Made by a program: the position numbers and the translations under genes
The notes under the pieces: model-generated
Seen by the model: the letters and a program-made list of their open reading frames with translations, nothing else
Told to the model about the DNA's origin: nothing
Database searches by the model: none
Shown: one piece after another, positions 23,622 through 37,800 of the stretch
How positions within the stretch are numbered: the stretch's first letter is position 1
How the letters are laid out: each line of letters opens with the position of its first letter
Source of the DNA: Chlorops oryzae
Taxonomy: Eukaryota; Arthropoda; Insecta; Diptera; Chloropidae
Direction: 5' to 3'
Assembly (NCBI GenBank): GCA_020466095.1
Contig: CM035808.1
Coordinates: forward strand, 44,675,793-44,739,792
Length of the DNA stretch: 64,000 bases

Positions 23622-24060
23622 GTGGAAAGTCTCGTCATCTTAGACCACGTGAAGTTGTTATACCCAAAGCCCCGTCTATATGTTATAGGACGCAATACGC
23701 GTCGCAGAACGCAAAAGGAAATGCGTAGGCAATTGAACGATTTCTACGAAAAATCGCAAAACGCTGAACGGAAGGAGTTGATTCAACTTTTACTTAGCGT
23801 TTGCGTTGGAACTTCTTCGGAACACAGATATGAGAACATCGTTGGAAGCCGTAATGATATCATTGACGCAACTCGAAGGTCAAATGCCGGTGGATGGTCC
23901 AGGGGAAATTGCTAAGTACGCCTTATCAGGGGTCCCTGAGGACAAGAAGGCCCAAAGCGTAATAAATATCACACAACATTGCAGGATCATTGTGGACACT
24001 CGTCGCAGCGCCGCTCTGGGTTTTTCGTTGCGTTTTGTGTCCCATGTAGACGGGTCTTAA
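23622..24060 (+). pseudogene. Two overlapping open frames, unrecognised, possibly a broken coding fragment
   Basis: Frame 1 (23622-23915) includes YVIGRNTRRRTQKEMRRQL and frame 2 (23806-24060) includes GEIAKYALSGVPEDKKAQSV. The stretch is less AT-rich than its neighbourhood. Both frames look protein-like and overlap with a shift near 23800-23890, as in a once-continuous frame broken by an indel. I do not recognise the family. It could be a transposon remnant. Confidence 0.3.
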
Positions 24061-27000
24061 AAATAAAAGTAACAGTATCAAACTTTCATTTTCAATTGTC
24101 AGATAGAATATATTAAAAACCACTCATAAGTAGTGACGCCCTTTTCCAGAAATTATCTACATGTGTTCTAAAAAGCGAGCCTTTGTCCGTTAAATAAATG
24201 AAATAAAATTCAATTTCAAAAGAGAGTTTATTAAGACATTCATACGTATATATTGTGCAAACATAATTTTGGCAAATATATTAGTATAATTTGCTAATAT
24301 CTGCAGAAACAGTGCTCTTAATCTAAAGGGAAAACCCGAAAAGCTGCTAGCCAGTAACACACACGCACACACATTTCGGATAGGCATAGAAATTGAAAAT
24401 ATAATTCTTGAGAAGAAATGAATTCGGCTCCATTAATCAAAAAATTATTTATTTCAAATTTCAATGCCGTAAACGCCGAATGACGTACATATTTACTCTG
24501 GTGCATGTGTTTCAATAGAAAAAAGAACAAAAATAATTTTCTCAAGCGGAACAAAAACAGAAAACAACTTTAACCAAAAATTAGATGGAATAGATCAATT
24601 ACGCTTTATTCCAACCAGACAAGAGAACATGAACAGAATTTCGCCAACAAAAAACAAATAAATAAATAAATAAATGAGAGAAAAATAAACCGCAATACCC
24701 AAAATCGTTGCCATCAGATTAAGCTTAAGCAGCGTAAAACCGTACACACCGAACAGTAAATAAACAAAGCAACATTTGGTTTTTAGCCACAACGAAATTG
24801 CGCAGTTGATATGGGAAGATATCTGCATATACAAGGAGTAACTACCTGCGAGGGTCATTAGAGAAATTTGAATGGAACGGCTGCGACAATGCAGCGACTA
24901 CTTCAATCGTATGTTTGTATATACATACACATATGCATGTATGTCTGTATTTACCTTTGATCAAATAAATCCAAGTCTAGTCAATACAAGCCCATCCTGA
25001 TCAACCTATTTACCGCAAAAAACGATTGTGGCCTAGGCCTCTTTTTTCTACTTCTACTTCTCGTTCTTCTTCCATCTTTGTACACTCAGTTTAAAAGAAG
25101 CTGAAACTGAATCCAAATACACTCATGCCAAAGTCTTTTTGGAAAATCTCAGTTCTTGTTGGTTGTTGTGTTTTGGTCAATGGCAAATGGCGATTCGATC
25201 ATGTCTCAGTGACAACTTGTACAGTTGCAGATTGGTAGCCGCAGATAGACCATTGTATTTGATGATTGAACCTGTGACTCTTCCTTGTCTAGCAGCTTTT
25301 CTAACAATATTACACGTACTTCATCAAATAAACATCGACTTTTAGTTGTTGTTGTTGTTGTCATTCGTGGTATAGACAAAATTTGCTATTGGTTCATTTT
25401 GAGTTCATAAATCTTTTATGATATTGTGTCCAGTTTACATACTCCATTGTGGAAATGTGTTCATTGAATATGAAGGTAAGAATGTTTCGTACACACAACC
25501 TCAGAACGTTGTGGTTATGATAGAAGACAGTTACTTTATAGTATAGAAAACTATGTAATTGGGGTTTTTTCGATGTTATTTATGAAGAAAAGAGAATGCG
25601 AAAGCCCAAAGCATTTTTTCCATATGAAAGTGAAATGGTTGACAACAGTGGAGTGGAGTTATACGTGAACTAAAGCTGACGTCGGTCATTAAAACGAATC
25701 AGATACAACTGACTATTGTCAAATAAAAGCGGAATATACCCTGGCTGATGTGGAACTTAGTGTGACCCAAAGCCATTTTTGAAGCCCAAAAAAAAAAGTG
25801 AAATGGTTTTCGAGGATATCAGTCTGAAAAATTCTTAATTATAGACTCTTTCCTTGCATGAATATTTTTAGGGAAGGCGATAGTGGTCCTGATTCTAAAA
25901 TAGTTTCGTCTTAAGCGGACACCTCGGTTAAGCAGACAAATTTATCGGTTCCGTTAGTGTCCGCTTAAGAGAGAGTACAATTAACAGCATTATAAAAAGG
26001 TGAGAGCCAAAGCTTCCTTCGCAATTTTTCTCTATGAATATCTATCCAGTGCTATTTGCTTCTAGTTCAAGACATAATCATTGTTCTCATATCAATTTGC
26101 ACTGAATCAATCCAGACTTCTCGGTCGTCCCCTAGCTCATCATTCTGGAGTATTTTCTTCATCGGTATTTCTTCTCCCGAGCCACAGCCACGGTATTCTT
26201 TGCGATTCAGTAAATCGAGAAATTGGTCGATATTAATTTCTGTTTCAATTTAGTCGTTATAATGACGAGTGAAGATGCCATCTCTTAATCTTATTGGACC
26301 CAATATTTTACGCATCATTTTTCTTTCCAATATGCTATCTGTTTTTATTCCATTGCTTTGAGTTTCCAAACTGCACACCTATACTTTAAAAGTTGCTTGA
26401 GAAAAATATTGATTCTAACAGCTTTAAGTGCATACAATAGGCTTTATTCGCAGCTTAAATGCGCTCTAAATAAGAATAAAACAGACATATTATTGAGGTA
26501 AAAACAATAAACTGAATATCCTAGGGTAAAGAAGAGCAAGGAAGAGGCAAGATTTTCATTCATTCAAAATTCAATTACAAAAATATATACAATGTATATT
26601 CATTGAAGAGGTATGAACCCATTTAAACCTTAAGTACTTGCACATATTTAGCACTGAAAAATGATAATAATCAAATTTCACATGAAGCCCAAGAAAAACA
26701 TAGCACCCAAAAAATATCAATGGTTGATTTTAACCATAGAAGCTAAAAGAATGCGACAATAAGTGTATACCTTCTTTAAGGAGAAAAAAAACATCTCAAC
26801 CCCTTTGGATGATTTTTATCTGGAAATCTACCAAAAAGTCCATTAAATATCGACTTAATATAGACATTAATATCTACTCAACATTTTTCGTTCTTCTCGG
26901 GCAAAATTTGTTGCGCGTCTCCAAAAAAATCTTCTAAACTCTTGCGAAATCTTTCTTAACCAGTTTTTCTCCATCAGGAAGAGTCTCCAGTTTGTTATGG

Positions 27001-28700
27001 ATTCGATGATTTCGTGTTAAGAGAGATGAAAGATTTTAGAAGCAACAATAACAAAAATATATATATATATATGCATTCATAAAATAATTTGAACAACCAT
27101 AATTTATTACAGCTTTTCTCTTCTTCTTTTTATCGACAAATTCCCACTCCCTTACTCCAATGTATAATGTTCACCTGTCATTTCAGACATTCTGTTAACA
27201 TGTGCATTCATGTATTTAACGAGCGCATCAAAATTACTTTTTTCAAATACCGGAAATGCATAAACGAGCAAATTCATTAGCTAATCAATTAACGCACAAC
27301 CCCCTTATGGTTACTTTTTTCTTCTTGTTCTTTTCAATAGAAAAAGTGATCATTCTAAATTAGTTGTAAAAAAAAAATATTCGCTTTCTAAACCAATTAG
27401 TTCCGCTCTTATGCCTTTCCATTTTCATACAGCATAACCTCTCACTCGCACCTGAACCGACGCCCCGTCAATATTTCATTAACCCGGACACTACGTAGCA
27501 CTATGTAGCACTTAATAAACAATTTCCTTCCTTCATAAATTCCCATTTCAAGTCACATTTTATTCGCATTGCTACCGTTTTATATACAAAAATGAAGAAT
27601 TTTCGAGTAACTTTTTTGGAATCCCATAGACCGAAAAACAAACTGACCTAGCTGAGCACAACTCGCAATAAGCCAAATTAATTGCCATTTTCACCTGAAA
27701 TTATTTGAGTATTTTCAAAATTTTGTTAGTAGCAAATTAGGAAATTTTAAACAACCTTGTAGCAAGTCCCTGGTTCCCCCACGAAAAGCCATACTAACTT
27801 AGTTCCAAGTGAATAAATACCCACCGCAATAGTGTGTTTCTATGCGTGTCCCCACGTACTCAAATTTGTTCTATTACGTATTTATGTAGGTATGTCTGTT
27901 CTTCGGTGTGTTGTTTATTTCTATGAGTGGTCTCGTTTAACTCGTATTATGTACACCTGTAAGCTATGTGACGTCTAGGGTCAACAGCTTAGACTACACA
28001 GCTAGAGCAGTAGTAAATAGTAAGGAGGACTTAATGGCATGAGCGTATTTTTGGTGGTGCAGAGAAGCAAGAGTCTGCGTGTTCCTCTCCAGTTGCTTCG
28101 TGGTGTTGGTTGTCGTAAATTTCAAAATATTTGTGCAAGCATAATCGTTAATTAGTCGACAAAAAGCTGTTGTTGTTTAATTAGATTGTTGCTTTAGCTT
28201 ATCCAGTTCCATTGTGTAACAGAAAAGGGAATACAATTGGATATTGCTTTTGAATCTTAAAATAAGCTTTTCTGTTTCAATGCAAACAAAATAGCAAATA
28301 AATATAAAACCGGTTCTTAATTGGTACAGAATTATTGCGATCTTTTTGGTTTTTTAATTATTTTCGGAGGCGGAACAACGTCATTCGAACTCCAGACTCC
28401 CACACTCAATCTACAATACATGCGGGATTAAAAATTTTATTTTTTCTCAAATCTTATTCTCTGTGCTTATTTGAGGCCCGTTTTTTACTGTTCCCGTTAC
28501 AATTTTTCGTCGAAATATGCACTCAAAAGTAAAATTTCTCATACAGTTTATTTTATTTTGCTTAACAACTTTATCGGAAATAACGAAAAACGTGCTTTAT
28601 ATAACGACTGACGAGTCCTTTTTTGAGCGAAAGCTCAAAGTTAAGTTTACGATGACTTATTATGCTAACTTATGTGAAATTATAGTTTTCTTAAGATACT
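24061..28700. other. AT-rich non-coding stretch
   Basis: Holds an AAAT microsatellite (24655-24676), a 62-bp hairpin with ends TCTTAAGCGGAC / GTCCGCTTAAGA (25909-25970, pogo-like), a TA run (27057-27072) and poly-A tracts. No supported gene. Confidence 0.5.
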
Positions 28701-28720
28701 TACAGTTTATCGCTGATCTA

Positions 28721-29043
28721 CATTGCTGAGTATAGCCGCCAAAGCAAAATGCTTTTCAGACATTTGTAGCCTCGTGTAAAAATGCGTTTATTGGTTGCTC
28801 GCTTTCCCTTTTGCATACTGTGACAGCATTGCCCACAAAAGCTCCAGTTGTAAACACTTCTTAAAAGATTATTTGGTTCACTGTTTATCCACCAATTATT
28901 TTGCAAATTGTTTTCGCGAACATTTGTCTCTATTTTGGAACCTTCAGGACTTAAAAACTCGGGTCCATAAATTGAAGCCAGATGAGGGTGGCAAAGATGA
29001 CACTTAATACGTTCTTCACTAATGTATAAGTACCTACAAAATG
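28721..29043 (-). CDS. Unidentified exon-like open frame, Cys-rich
   Basis: A good acceptor (CCATTTTGTAG) at 29044 opens about 107 residues to a TAG at 28721. The frame includes SEERIKCHLCHPHLASIYG and, later, NWSFCGQCCHSMQKG. It has five cysteines, several tryptophans and varied composition, unlike the AT-driven shadow frames around it. No in-frame ATG precedes it. It would need an upstream exon ending in phase 2, which I could not find. It may be a terminal exon, a decayed fragment or chance. Confidence 0.3.
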
Positions 29044-29723
29044 GAGTCACTTGCAAAAAAGGGGTGGAAAAATATTGATAACTCACAAAAACAGAATCAA
29101 TAAAAAATATCGGTGTCAACAGTCCTTAGTTTTTTACTCCTGGTCTCTCTTGTTAGTGCCAGGTCAGATGTAGAATAAAATGTTGCGAGACAAATGTGAG
29201 TGTGTGAAAAGAGATGGTTGTTGGTAAAATGTTTCAGCAAATATCTGTGCTTCTCTATTTTTCTAATAAGTATATCGATAGCTTCGGATAGAAAGGGCGT
29301 AAGTCATTTTTTTGCTACTTTACAGGAGAAGGAAAAAACTTCATAAAACCGCAAATGTTAGATATTTAAAAAAGTTTATTCATATGTATTATTTACATGA
29401 AAATAATAAAACTTGAAAAATATTTACATTTTATGAGGTAAGTAATCATAAAAAATCCATTAGAAACAGAACTGATGATCAGCGTAATCCAGTGTAAGCC
29501 ACATTTAGATTTTCCCTAGCACGCATGCAAGGAAGACTAAATTCTGCCGACGCATAAGTCGCACACGCATAGCGTATACGAATTCCTGCGATCAACGGTC
29601 GGCTGCGTTCGTGTATGGACAAAACAAACTTCGTCAATGCAAATCAGTGGAACGCACAACGAATGCACACGCACAGCTATGAATGTTTATTTATAGGTCT
29701 GGCCATCACTGGCGTAGTTGAAC

Positions 29724-31875
29724 CAGTGATGCCAGATCAGCAGATTTTCTGCTAGATCTAGCAGATTTTGAAGTTGGGCAGCTGAGAAAAATTCGTTATT
29801 GCGGATAGCTGAAAATCGAGCGGATTTTTACTGTTGATCGGCAGATTTTTAGCTGATTTTTAGGCTTTTGCAAAAAGATGAAAACATTTTATGTTCCATT
29901 GGTAATCAAAGAACCACATTTTGAGATCTTTCCCCTACGAGACACGAAAAAGCGTTTGAGATTAGTCAGAAAAAAATTTTCCTGATCTGGAAATACTGGT
30001 CAACTGCTTGCTTATATATGCCAATAACGGATTGTTTTGAAGCGTTGGGGGATTCGTGAAAATTTAGTAAAGGAGCTAAAACTGATAATAAAATTGTGAT
30101 ATTATCATAAAATAAATCAGGGTTCGAAAACAAACAAAACAGAACGTTTCGTTTTGTTTCTCTTTGCTCATTGATGTGAGTAAAACTTAAACGAAACCAA
30201 AACAAAAAGAACGAAATAGTTTTTTATATCGTTCCGTTTGTGTTTGTGAGCGCAAAGAAAAATGAAAACGAAATGTACTGAGCTTCAGAACAAATCACAG
30301 GAACTCGAAACGAGCTATTTAGTCCGCGAACTTTTCGGAAACGTTTGTTAATAATTTTGCTCACTAATTTCGATTGTCAAGGAAACGTGAAAGAATTTTT
30401 GTTCATTTGTTTTTATTTGTTGTTATTGTTGTATATGTTGATAAAAAACATATAAAAAGAAAGAAATATGACTGCGATAGGGGATGCTGTTACTCTTCAT
30501 AATGAAACTCTCCGTTTGATCTGACCAATAAAATGTGCTCCAAGTTGCAAGGAGTGAGGTTGTTGCGTTGATCTCAAGTTACACGATTGTTGGGTACGCA
30601 TGTTCAATGCTTTGTACCTCCTAAACTAATAGAGATCCCATTTTCAAATTTACATGATGTGTTCTTAACACTTGCAGCTAAAATTCGAAAAAAAATAAAA
30701 AAAAATCAAAAAGGTCCAAGTTGTTGTAATTGTGCTTTAACCATTTCACCACCAGTGCTACACTGAAAAAAAAATTTTTTTTTTAATATTTTGCATTTTT
30801 GAATAGCTCAATAAATTTTCTTTAGAAACCGTTACTATTTATTTTTAAAAAATTTTTTTTTATTCGAAACATTGCATGGAAAAAAAGCTTATTTTTCAAT
30901 TCATAAATTTTTACAGGCCTATATCTCGAAAACTAACAGTGATATATCAAAAAAAAATTTGCCCATTAACTCACACTCTATAGAGGTGCAACTGATCCAA
31001 ATATGAACGATTTTCAGAACATGACCTTTTTTTCGCTGCCCGCTTCACGTGAAATGCCCCATATACTTTCGATATGAGGGTGCAATTTTGAAATTTAAGG
31101 ACCACTAGGTCCGTTGCACGTGGCCTTGACCATATGCAATATTAGTTTTAGGCTGTATGGGAGGTGCGTGCTTTTGATAAAATTACAAAATTTTCTTAAT
31201 ATTATCAATACAAACAAGTGTACCCAATTTCATTCTCTATGTACTTCTAATTTTTTCCAAAAAATTTATGAAGTCATCCCAGTATGCGGCGCTGAAAAAA
31301 TCAAACCTGAAACTAGCGATTGCTACAGGGAACGATTCCTTTGCATTCGTTTCGTTGCCAAACGCTTTCGAGCAGCGCCGCACGCAAATAACGAAAACGG
31401 CACTCGTTCTGTTTGTGCTCGTTGTCATTATAAAGAAATCGTTTCGGTTTCGTTTGTTAGCAAAAACAACTAAAAATATATGAATAGTTTGTTACTTTGA
31501 GCGAACGGTTCGTCAAACGTTCCGTTTATTTTCGAACACTGAAATAAATATTAAAATAAAAAAGTAACCCACGGTTTCACCAAGCTATTTAAATAAAATT
31601 AAATAAAAATTATGCGATTAGAAAATTCGTTTCATTCAAGTTTTATTTAAATAGCTTGGCGAAACCGGGGGTAAGATTTTTTGTTTGTTTTCAAGCGAAT
31701 GAAAGAATTGCAATGATTGAAGAAGTTCACTAGAAGACAGTGCCATATCTTTTTTTTTTTAGTAACGACCTAAAAATTTTTCTATACGAAAACCAGCATT
31801 TTTAAATTCAGCTGAATCTAGCTGAAAATAAAGCGTTGTCTAGCAGAATTTCACAAAACCCATCTGGCAACAGTG
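29724..31875. mobile_element. Non-autonomous hAT element, 2.15 kb
   Basis: Ends CAGTGATGCCAGAT and ATCTGGCAACAGTG are flanked by a perfect 8-bp duplication AGTTGAAC (29716-29723 and 31876-31883), the hAT hallmark. No transposase-length frame exists inside. Internal sequence includes several CAGATTTT motifs, GTTTCGTTTTGTTT-type stretches and a smaller nested inverted repeat at about 31567-31675. Confidence 0.85.
31567..31675. repeat. Hairpin inverted repeat inside the hAT element
   Basis: Arms of about 35 bp (core CCAAGCTATTTAAATAAAA) lie in inverted orientation, separated by about 35 bp. It could be a nested MITE or an internal palindrome. Arms differ at three or four positions. Confidence 0.6.
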
Positions 31876-31883
31876 AGTTGAAC

Positions 31884-34800
31884 GTCTTTTTGTGAGTTAG
31901 AGCGTTCTATATGGTTAGAGCTTTTTCTTTCGAAAAAATGTTCGCTATGAGTTAGGGCTTTTTTAAAAGTAACTATAACTTCGGTATTTTCAATCAAGGC
32001 TCGTCCATTTTTTTGAGGGGGTGTATTTGAGAGTCGACCATCAGAAAATGCAAAACTCTCGTTTAAAAATAAAAAATGAGTTACGCCCTTTTCATCCGAA
32101 GCTAACGATATTCAGAAGTTTTCCAAACATTTTTCATACGTGTGACCCAGCACTTACTGTTATTCAGCTATTCAAGTCAAAAGACTTCGCAAACTTAAAG
32201 CTTCGATATACATAGTTTCCTTATAATTTTTGAATCCAACGACACCCAGAACATCTGGAGTACATATACGGAGACTAAAGATTGTCTTGGCAGAAAATCT
32301 CAGACCACCAGTGTTGTGGAATCACTTCTTAACTCAAAAGACATGAACAAAGGAGTGCATGTGAAGAAGTGGAAGAACGAAAAAAAATGAAAATCTTGAA
32401 ATTTAATTACAACCAGCGACGTCTCACGTCGTCGTTTGTCGCAGACAAAATAATTATCTTTGCACATCTTCAATTGCCACCGCGTGCTCTGGCAATAATG
32501 GATATAAGCATGGTGCCTCTGCCTCTGATCTCCCTCGAGACGAAAAAACACTGCGCGCATTTCCTTTGATGAAGTAGCAGTAGAAAGTATTGCAGTCACT
32601 GTAATTCTCAGCGTTCGGCGTTCATCGTTCGATGGAAGCTTATCGCGTATCCATCTATCGCTAGCAACTATCCTGCCGATTGCCATACATATCAATTCTC
32701 GGGTTCGCTGTCTCATTGACTCAAACGGTCGAAGCATCACCATCAACATTGTTGCATGTGTTGCTGTGTAGTGGCTTAAGTGAACTCTTCAAGTGATCCG
32801 ACATTGCAAAAAAAAAAAAAAAAAAAACAACCTGCCTTTCCAACTGTCCAAATGATGTTGGCCTGTGGAAACACGAGTCTTCCCGCCGTTTGCAGTCAAA
32901 TATATCGCGACGACTTGACTCTCTCAGCTACGAAAAATGCCTTCAATACGTATTCGAATAATGGGTGACGATGAGACGGAGCACAACGGCGCTGATCAAC
33001 TTTTGAGATCGTGTCTGATTAGAGAAATTTATTAGCAGAAACGGAGAAGCTCACTGTTAATGCAGGAGCGGAAATGTGAGTGTCGATTTGTATATAGCTA
33101 AGGCCATGATGGTTGCAGCTACTAACTTTAAAATCGCCAGTGCTACCGAAAAAAACCACAACAACAACAAAAACAACAACAATAAAAGGACCTATCGACT
33201 TTGTGGTTGTTGCATGATCAGCGCCCTCTTTTCCTTTTCTTCTTTTTCATCTTTCAACGCAACGCGTAGCAAAAAAAATAAGAGACCTAAAAAGAATAAA
33301 GCCAAAACGGGCCAATGAGCGCTTCGTATCACTATCTCAAAACAAGGCGAACGTGGTTGCAGCCGCTTATTCCGATGTGTTCTCCGACTGCACTAAATCA
33401 TTGATAAAGTACCTCTGCCTGGGTCTGCACTATTGCGATGGGAATCTGCTGGCAGGCGTACGTGAGGCTACTTTCAAGTTGTCCGTCTTATCGCATCGCA
33501 AACGGTGCTGATTGGACCGGAGTGAAAATATTTTTTGCAAGTAATTTTGCATCATTACGTCAATTAAGCACATTTAATTTGGCATTTAAAGGATGCCTTC
33601 GAAATGATGATGCGAATTCTAATTTATGTTTCCAAAACCAATACGATTTTCTTATTTTGAATCGGCGTTTTCGAGTTTTTCAATTGCCAATGACACCGAA
33701 AAAAAAGGTATTTCTGCATTAAACAATTCCAAAAATTAACCCAAATTTTGACATACAACATCAAATTTCCATTAATCTTGTGTCTTTAAAGTAAAAGTCG
33801 GTAAAAAGTGGGTAAATAGCAAAGCGCTCCCTCTTTAGGAAATATGCAGTCATGTTTTGAAAAAAAATATATGAGAAAAATAGTCAATCCATGCCAAAGA
33901 TGGGTGATTAATCCATCCAAATGAACGAAATTTGTCCATCAAAGTATTTCGGTCAGATCAGGACCAAGCTTCAAACAGAATAATATCAGAAATTATTGGA
34001 ATCGTCTTTCTTATAAACAGCTAATACTTTTTTCTAACAACTGCACTGAAACGTTGCCCAAATATTTAAAGCACGCAACAATTAAACGACAGCACGTTGC
34101 GTGCTTCATACATTTGCGCAACGTTTTCGCTTATCTCATAAAAAATTCATTATTTTCTTTTTAAAGCATGCCAAAAAGTGACGTTGACTTTCCCAATAAT
34201 ATTTATGAATAGCCTAAACATTTCTGGCACGCAAACAAATTAATTCCAAATAAAAGAATTTTTATTTTATTTAAAGAAGAAGACGAAAATGCGCAAATCT
34301 CAAGTTATTCAACTTCGACAACACAGAAGCAATTAGTTGCGCTCAAAAGAACAAAAAGACACACACACACACACACACAAATATATACTCACACACAGAA
34401 AATAAACCGACCCGACAGACATTAAGATAGGCGAATCCAAGCCTAGATGCTCAATTCGCATACGAAAGTTTCGTTCCCTTTGTCTTGGCTTTAATAAAAT
34501 TTGCATAATTTCGTAAATTTTATTTAATTGGATTATTATTTTCATTTCACTGACATTGTCTGCTGCACGTTTGTCCATCTGTTGTTCTATGTTGTGTTCA
34601 GCGCAGCCATCATTTTCTGTGATGGAATATGATGGGTTACAAAATGCTTTTGGGCATAATTCTCAACTAGTTGCTTTGACTTCTCTGCTGATAAGAGCAC
34701 ACCGACACCATCAAAGCTTTTGTTATGGTTTATGTTAATTTGGAATTTTTTTTTCTTATTTTTGTTTTAATTTTTGTCTTTTTCCTTTTTGTAATTTTCA

Positions 34801-37800
34801 GTTTCAATTGTTATGAATGCAGCCAAGCGTGGTACAGAGAATTTTATAAAACATTTAAAGCGTAGATTAACAAAAGGAGCATGATGTGACTAACCAGGCA
34901 AAAGGAGGCGTTTTTTGGTTTAACAAGCGCGAAAATTTAAGTTCACATTTAAATAATAAATGACCAACAACGTTGGCTTTTAACGAGGGCACAGAGTGTA
35001 ATTTTCTCATTTATGAAAAATGCGGGAGTATCTATGTGAATATTAACGCTAATTAATGTAAAAGAATTTTTATTAATATCGTTCCTTTAATTTGCCTACA
35101 GATGTCTCAAGTGATGGGTCTCAAGAGATTTCCCACGTCAAATGCTTATTTGGAGAAATATTTTATGCATCGCTGTTTGGTAAGAAATTTTTTATTTAAC
35201 TTTAAAAAAATAGTTGAACGAAATATTCTGGTAATGGGATCTGACGTTGTTACCATATTTTTAGGGGAATATTCCTCTGAATGTTGCAAAAACAAGGCCA
35301 AAATTCCCTAAAATTCAATTTTGAGATGTTCTAAAAAAAAAAATTGCTCCCATACAATTTTTCCTGACCACTTTTCTGCGCTAAGATTTTCCACTTAAGA
35401 TCATAAATGTAAGATTTCCCTACACTGGCAACAGTGGGATCGGATAACATAGATGCATTAGAGAAAAGTCCATTTAATTTTTTTTTTAGTTGATTGATGC
35501 CTTCTTCACCAAGGCCCATACAAAATCTCAATCGTATAATGCAATATTAATGTGTTTTAGGAACTATAAGGACAGTTTTCGCATCTCAGATGCATTCGAG
35601 AAATGTCGAGTGAAAAGGTCCGACAAATTTTATGCGTATCAGAAAGACTGTTGCCATTTTATTGGAATATCCTCTAAATTTAGCGAAATTTCTGGGCTTT
35701 AGTGGAGACGTAGGGAAGAAAAGTCTGTGAGGAAACTTTTAAGCGACTAAGTTTTTGTTTTTTAAAAAATTTTGAAATCGAATTAAAGGAATTTTGGCGT
35801 TGGTTTCAAGCATTCAGGGGATACACATTCCCTAAAAACCTGGGAACAGTGATCAAAAAGTATCTATAAAAATCACAATACAAACATTGTAAGCTAGACG
35901 ATTCCGGTATTCCATAATTACATCCAGGATCTCTCAGTGAATTGTTTAAGGGGCGATATTTGTTTTCTGTAACTTTATAACTTAATCCTTTTTTATATAA
36001 AAAATACATAAAAAATATTGGGTTATCTATGTAATTTAACGCTTTCATTACTATCGAGACACATTTGTCCCATAGAGTTTTCTCATTTAACTAAAATATC
36101 GTTCGCTTATATAAATGAGCACAAAATAACTTTTTCCTTGCAGTTGTCATGTTCCTGGATATTTTTTTTTTCTCATAATTATCCTCTTCTTGAGGCATAA
36201 CCAACAAATTCACATTTAAAAAAACGTTTGTATCTTTCTAATCAGATTTGAATGGATTAATATTTTGATTTGAAATAATTTGTTCTTAATTCATTAATTA
36301 GAGTCATTAAGAATGAGTCCGGATAATCGAAGATCCAGATAATCGGTGTTCGGGAAAATTGATGCATATACCCAACAGCGTATAAAGGCTGTAATGAAGG
36401 GGGATGTTTTTTTTTTTTTAATTTAAAACTAAACATTTGAAATAGAGTAGGTATTTGATTGCAATAAAGGTGGCTATTTTAAAGGTTGAAGGGCCCATGG
36501 CTTCCTTTTACGTCTCATAAAGCCTAGCGTACACAAGTTCCTTTTTCTAAGGGGTGGTTTCATTATGATTCAAACCATAATTTTTGAATCAATCGAGCTC
36601 ACATACCGAAGTTGAATGCACTTTGAAGTGGATCATTCGTTCTATTCGATGATGAATTATTGATTATCGAATAAAAAAAAAATCTAGAAAATTTTTTTCC
36701 AATATACCTCTCTTATATATTTATTTTAATTTTAATAAGCATAAAAATGCTGAATTAGCTCCCTAGCCGTAATAAAATTTACCCTCCTCAAAATTTCAAA
36801 TGCACTCCGCATCCCATTGAAAAATATTTAATCATCCTTTAATGTTTTAAGCTCTTCGTCGCCGCCCTTGTGGTTTTTTCATTAAATCTCATTACAAATA
36901 GATATTCTTTGCACGCACTCATCAACTTTTTGCATTAATTTATAAATAAAATTCACAAACCAACCATCGCATTATCGCATTATATGCGTGTGTGCGTGTG
37001 TGTTCGTAACTCCATTTTGTTTTTGTATCCTTTAGAGGGCTTTAATACAATTTATAAGCTCGAAATCTGAACTTCCTTTGAGAGTTAGTAAAGTAAATTG
37101 ATGTGCGCTTACCATTTTGACATAAAAATTTTCAAAAGTTCAACGAAACACAACCGACACAATCCATCTATCGAGATCCTAGACTTAACCTTAACCGCCC
37201 ACTGATGCCAATGTGATGATGGCGCATATCCTATCCATTGTGTTCGCTTTGTGTGTACATAATCTCATTTGGTAAAACGGCGAACCACAGCAAACATCAA
37301 AGAGAATTTATTCTTTTTCCCTCATCACCATCATCATCATCCACACTGTTGTTGATGTGTTGCTGATGTCGTTGATGAGACCATTGATGTTGACCGCGCC
37401 AGTTAAAGTACGACAAATAACAAAACCAACATTTCATCCATTTCAGCACCGCAGTGCCTGCCTATGAACTTAACAAAAAAAAAAAAAAAGTTGAAAAAAA
37501 GGAGACATTTTTATGTGCGCAGATTTTCTTTTTTATTTAATAAACGAAATGGATTATGTTTCCTTATAAATAATCTCTGAGAGGTAATTGTATTTTCGAA
37601 ATCAACTTAATTTCGATCCCGAAAAAGGATCTTTCATCCATCCAACTTTCTACATTTCCTCAAACAAAACAATAATAATAAAAAAAAAAAAAAAACACAC
37701 CCAAAAGACGAACGAAAGGACTTTTCTGATTTAAATTGAAAACCAACTTCCAAACTATTAAATCCGACACACTTGAGTAACTCCTCTTGCGGTGGCGTTA

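Noticed and set aside
32300..32749. 149-codon minus-strand frame
   Set aside because: No domain, no splice or promoter context, low-complexity Phe-rich end; more likely chance in a less AT-rich stretch.
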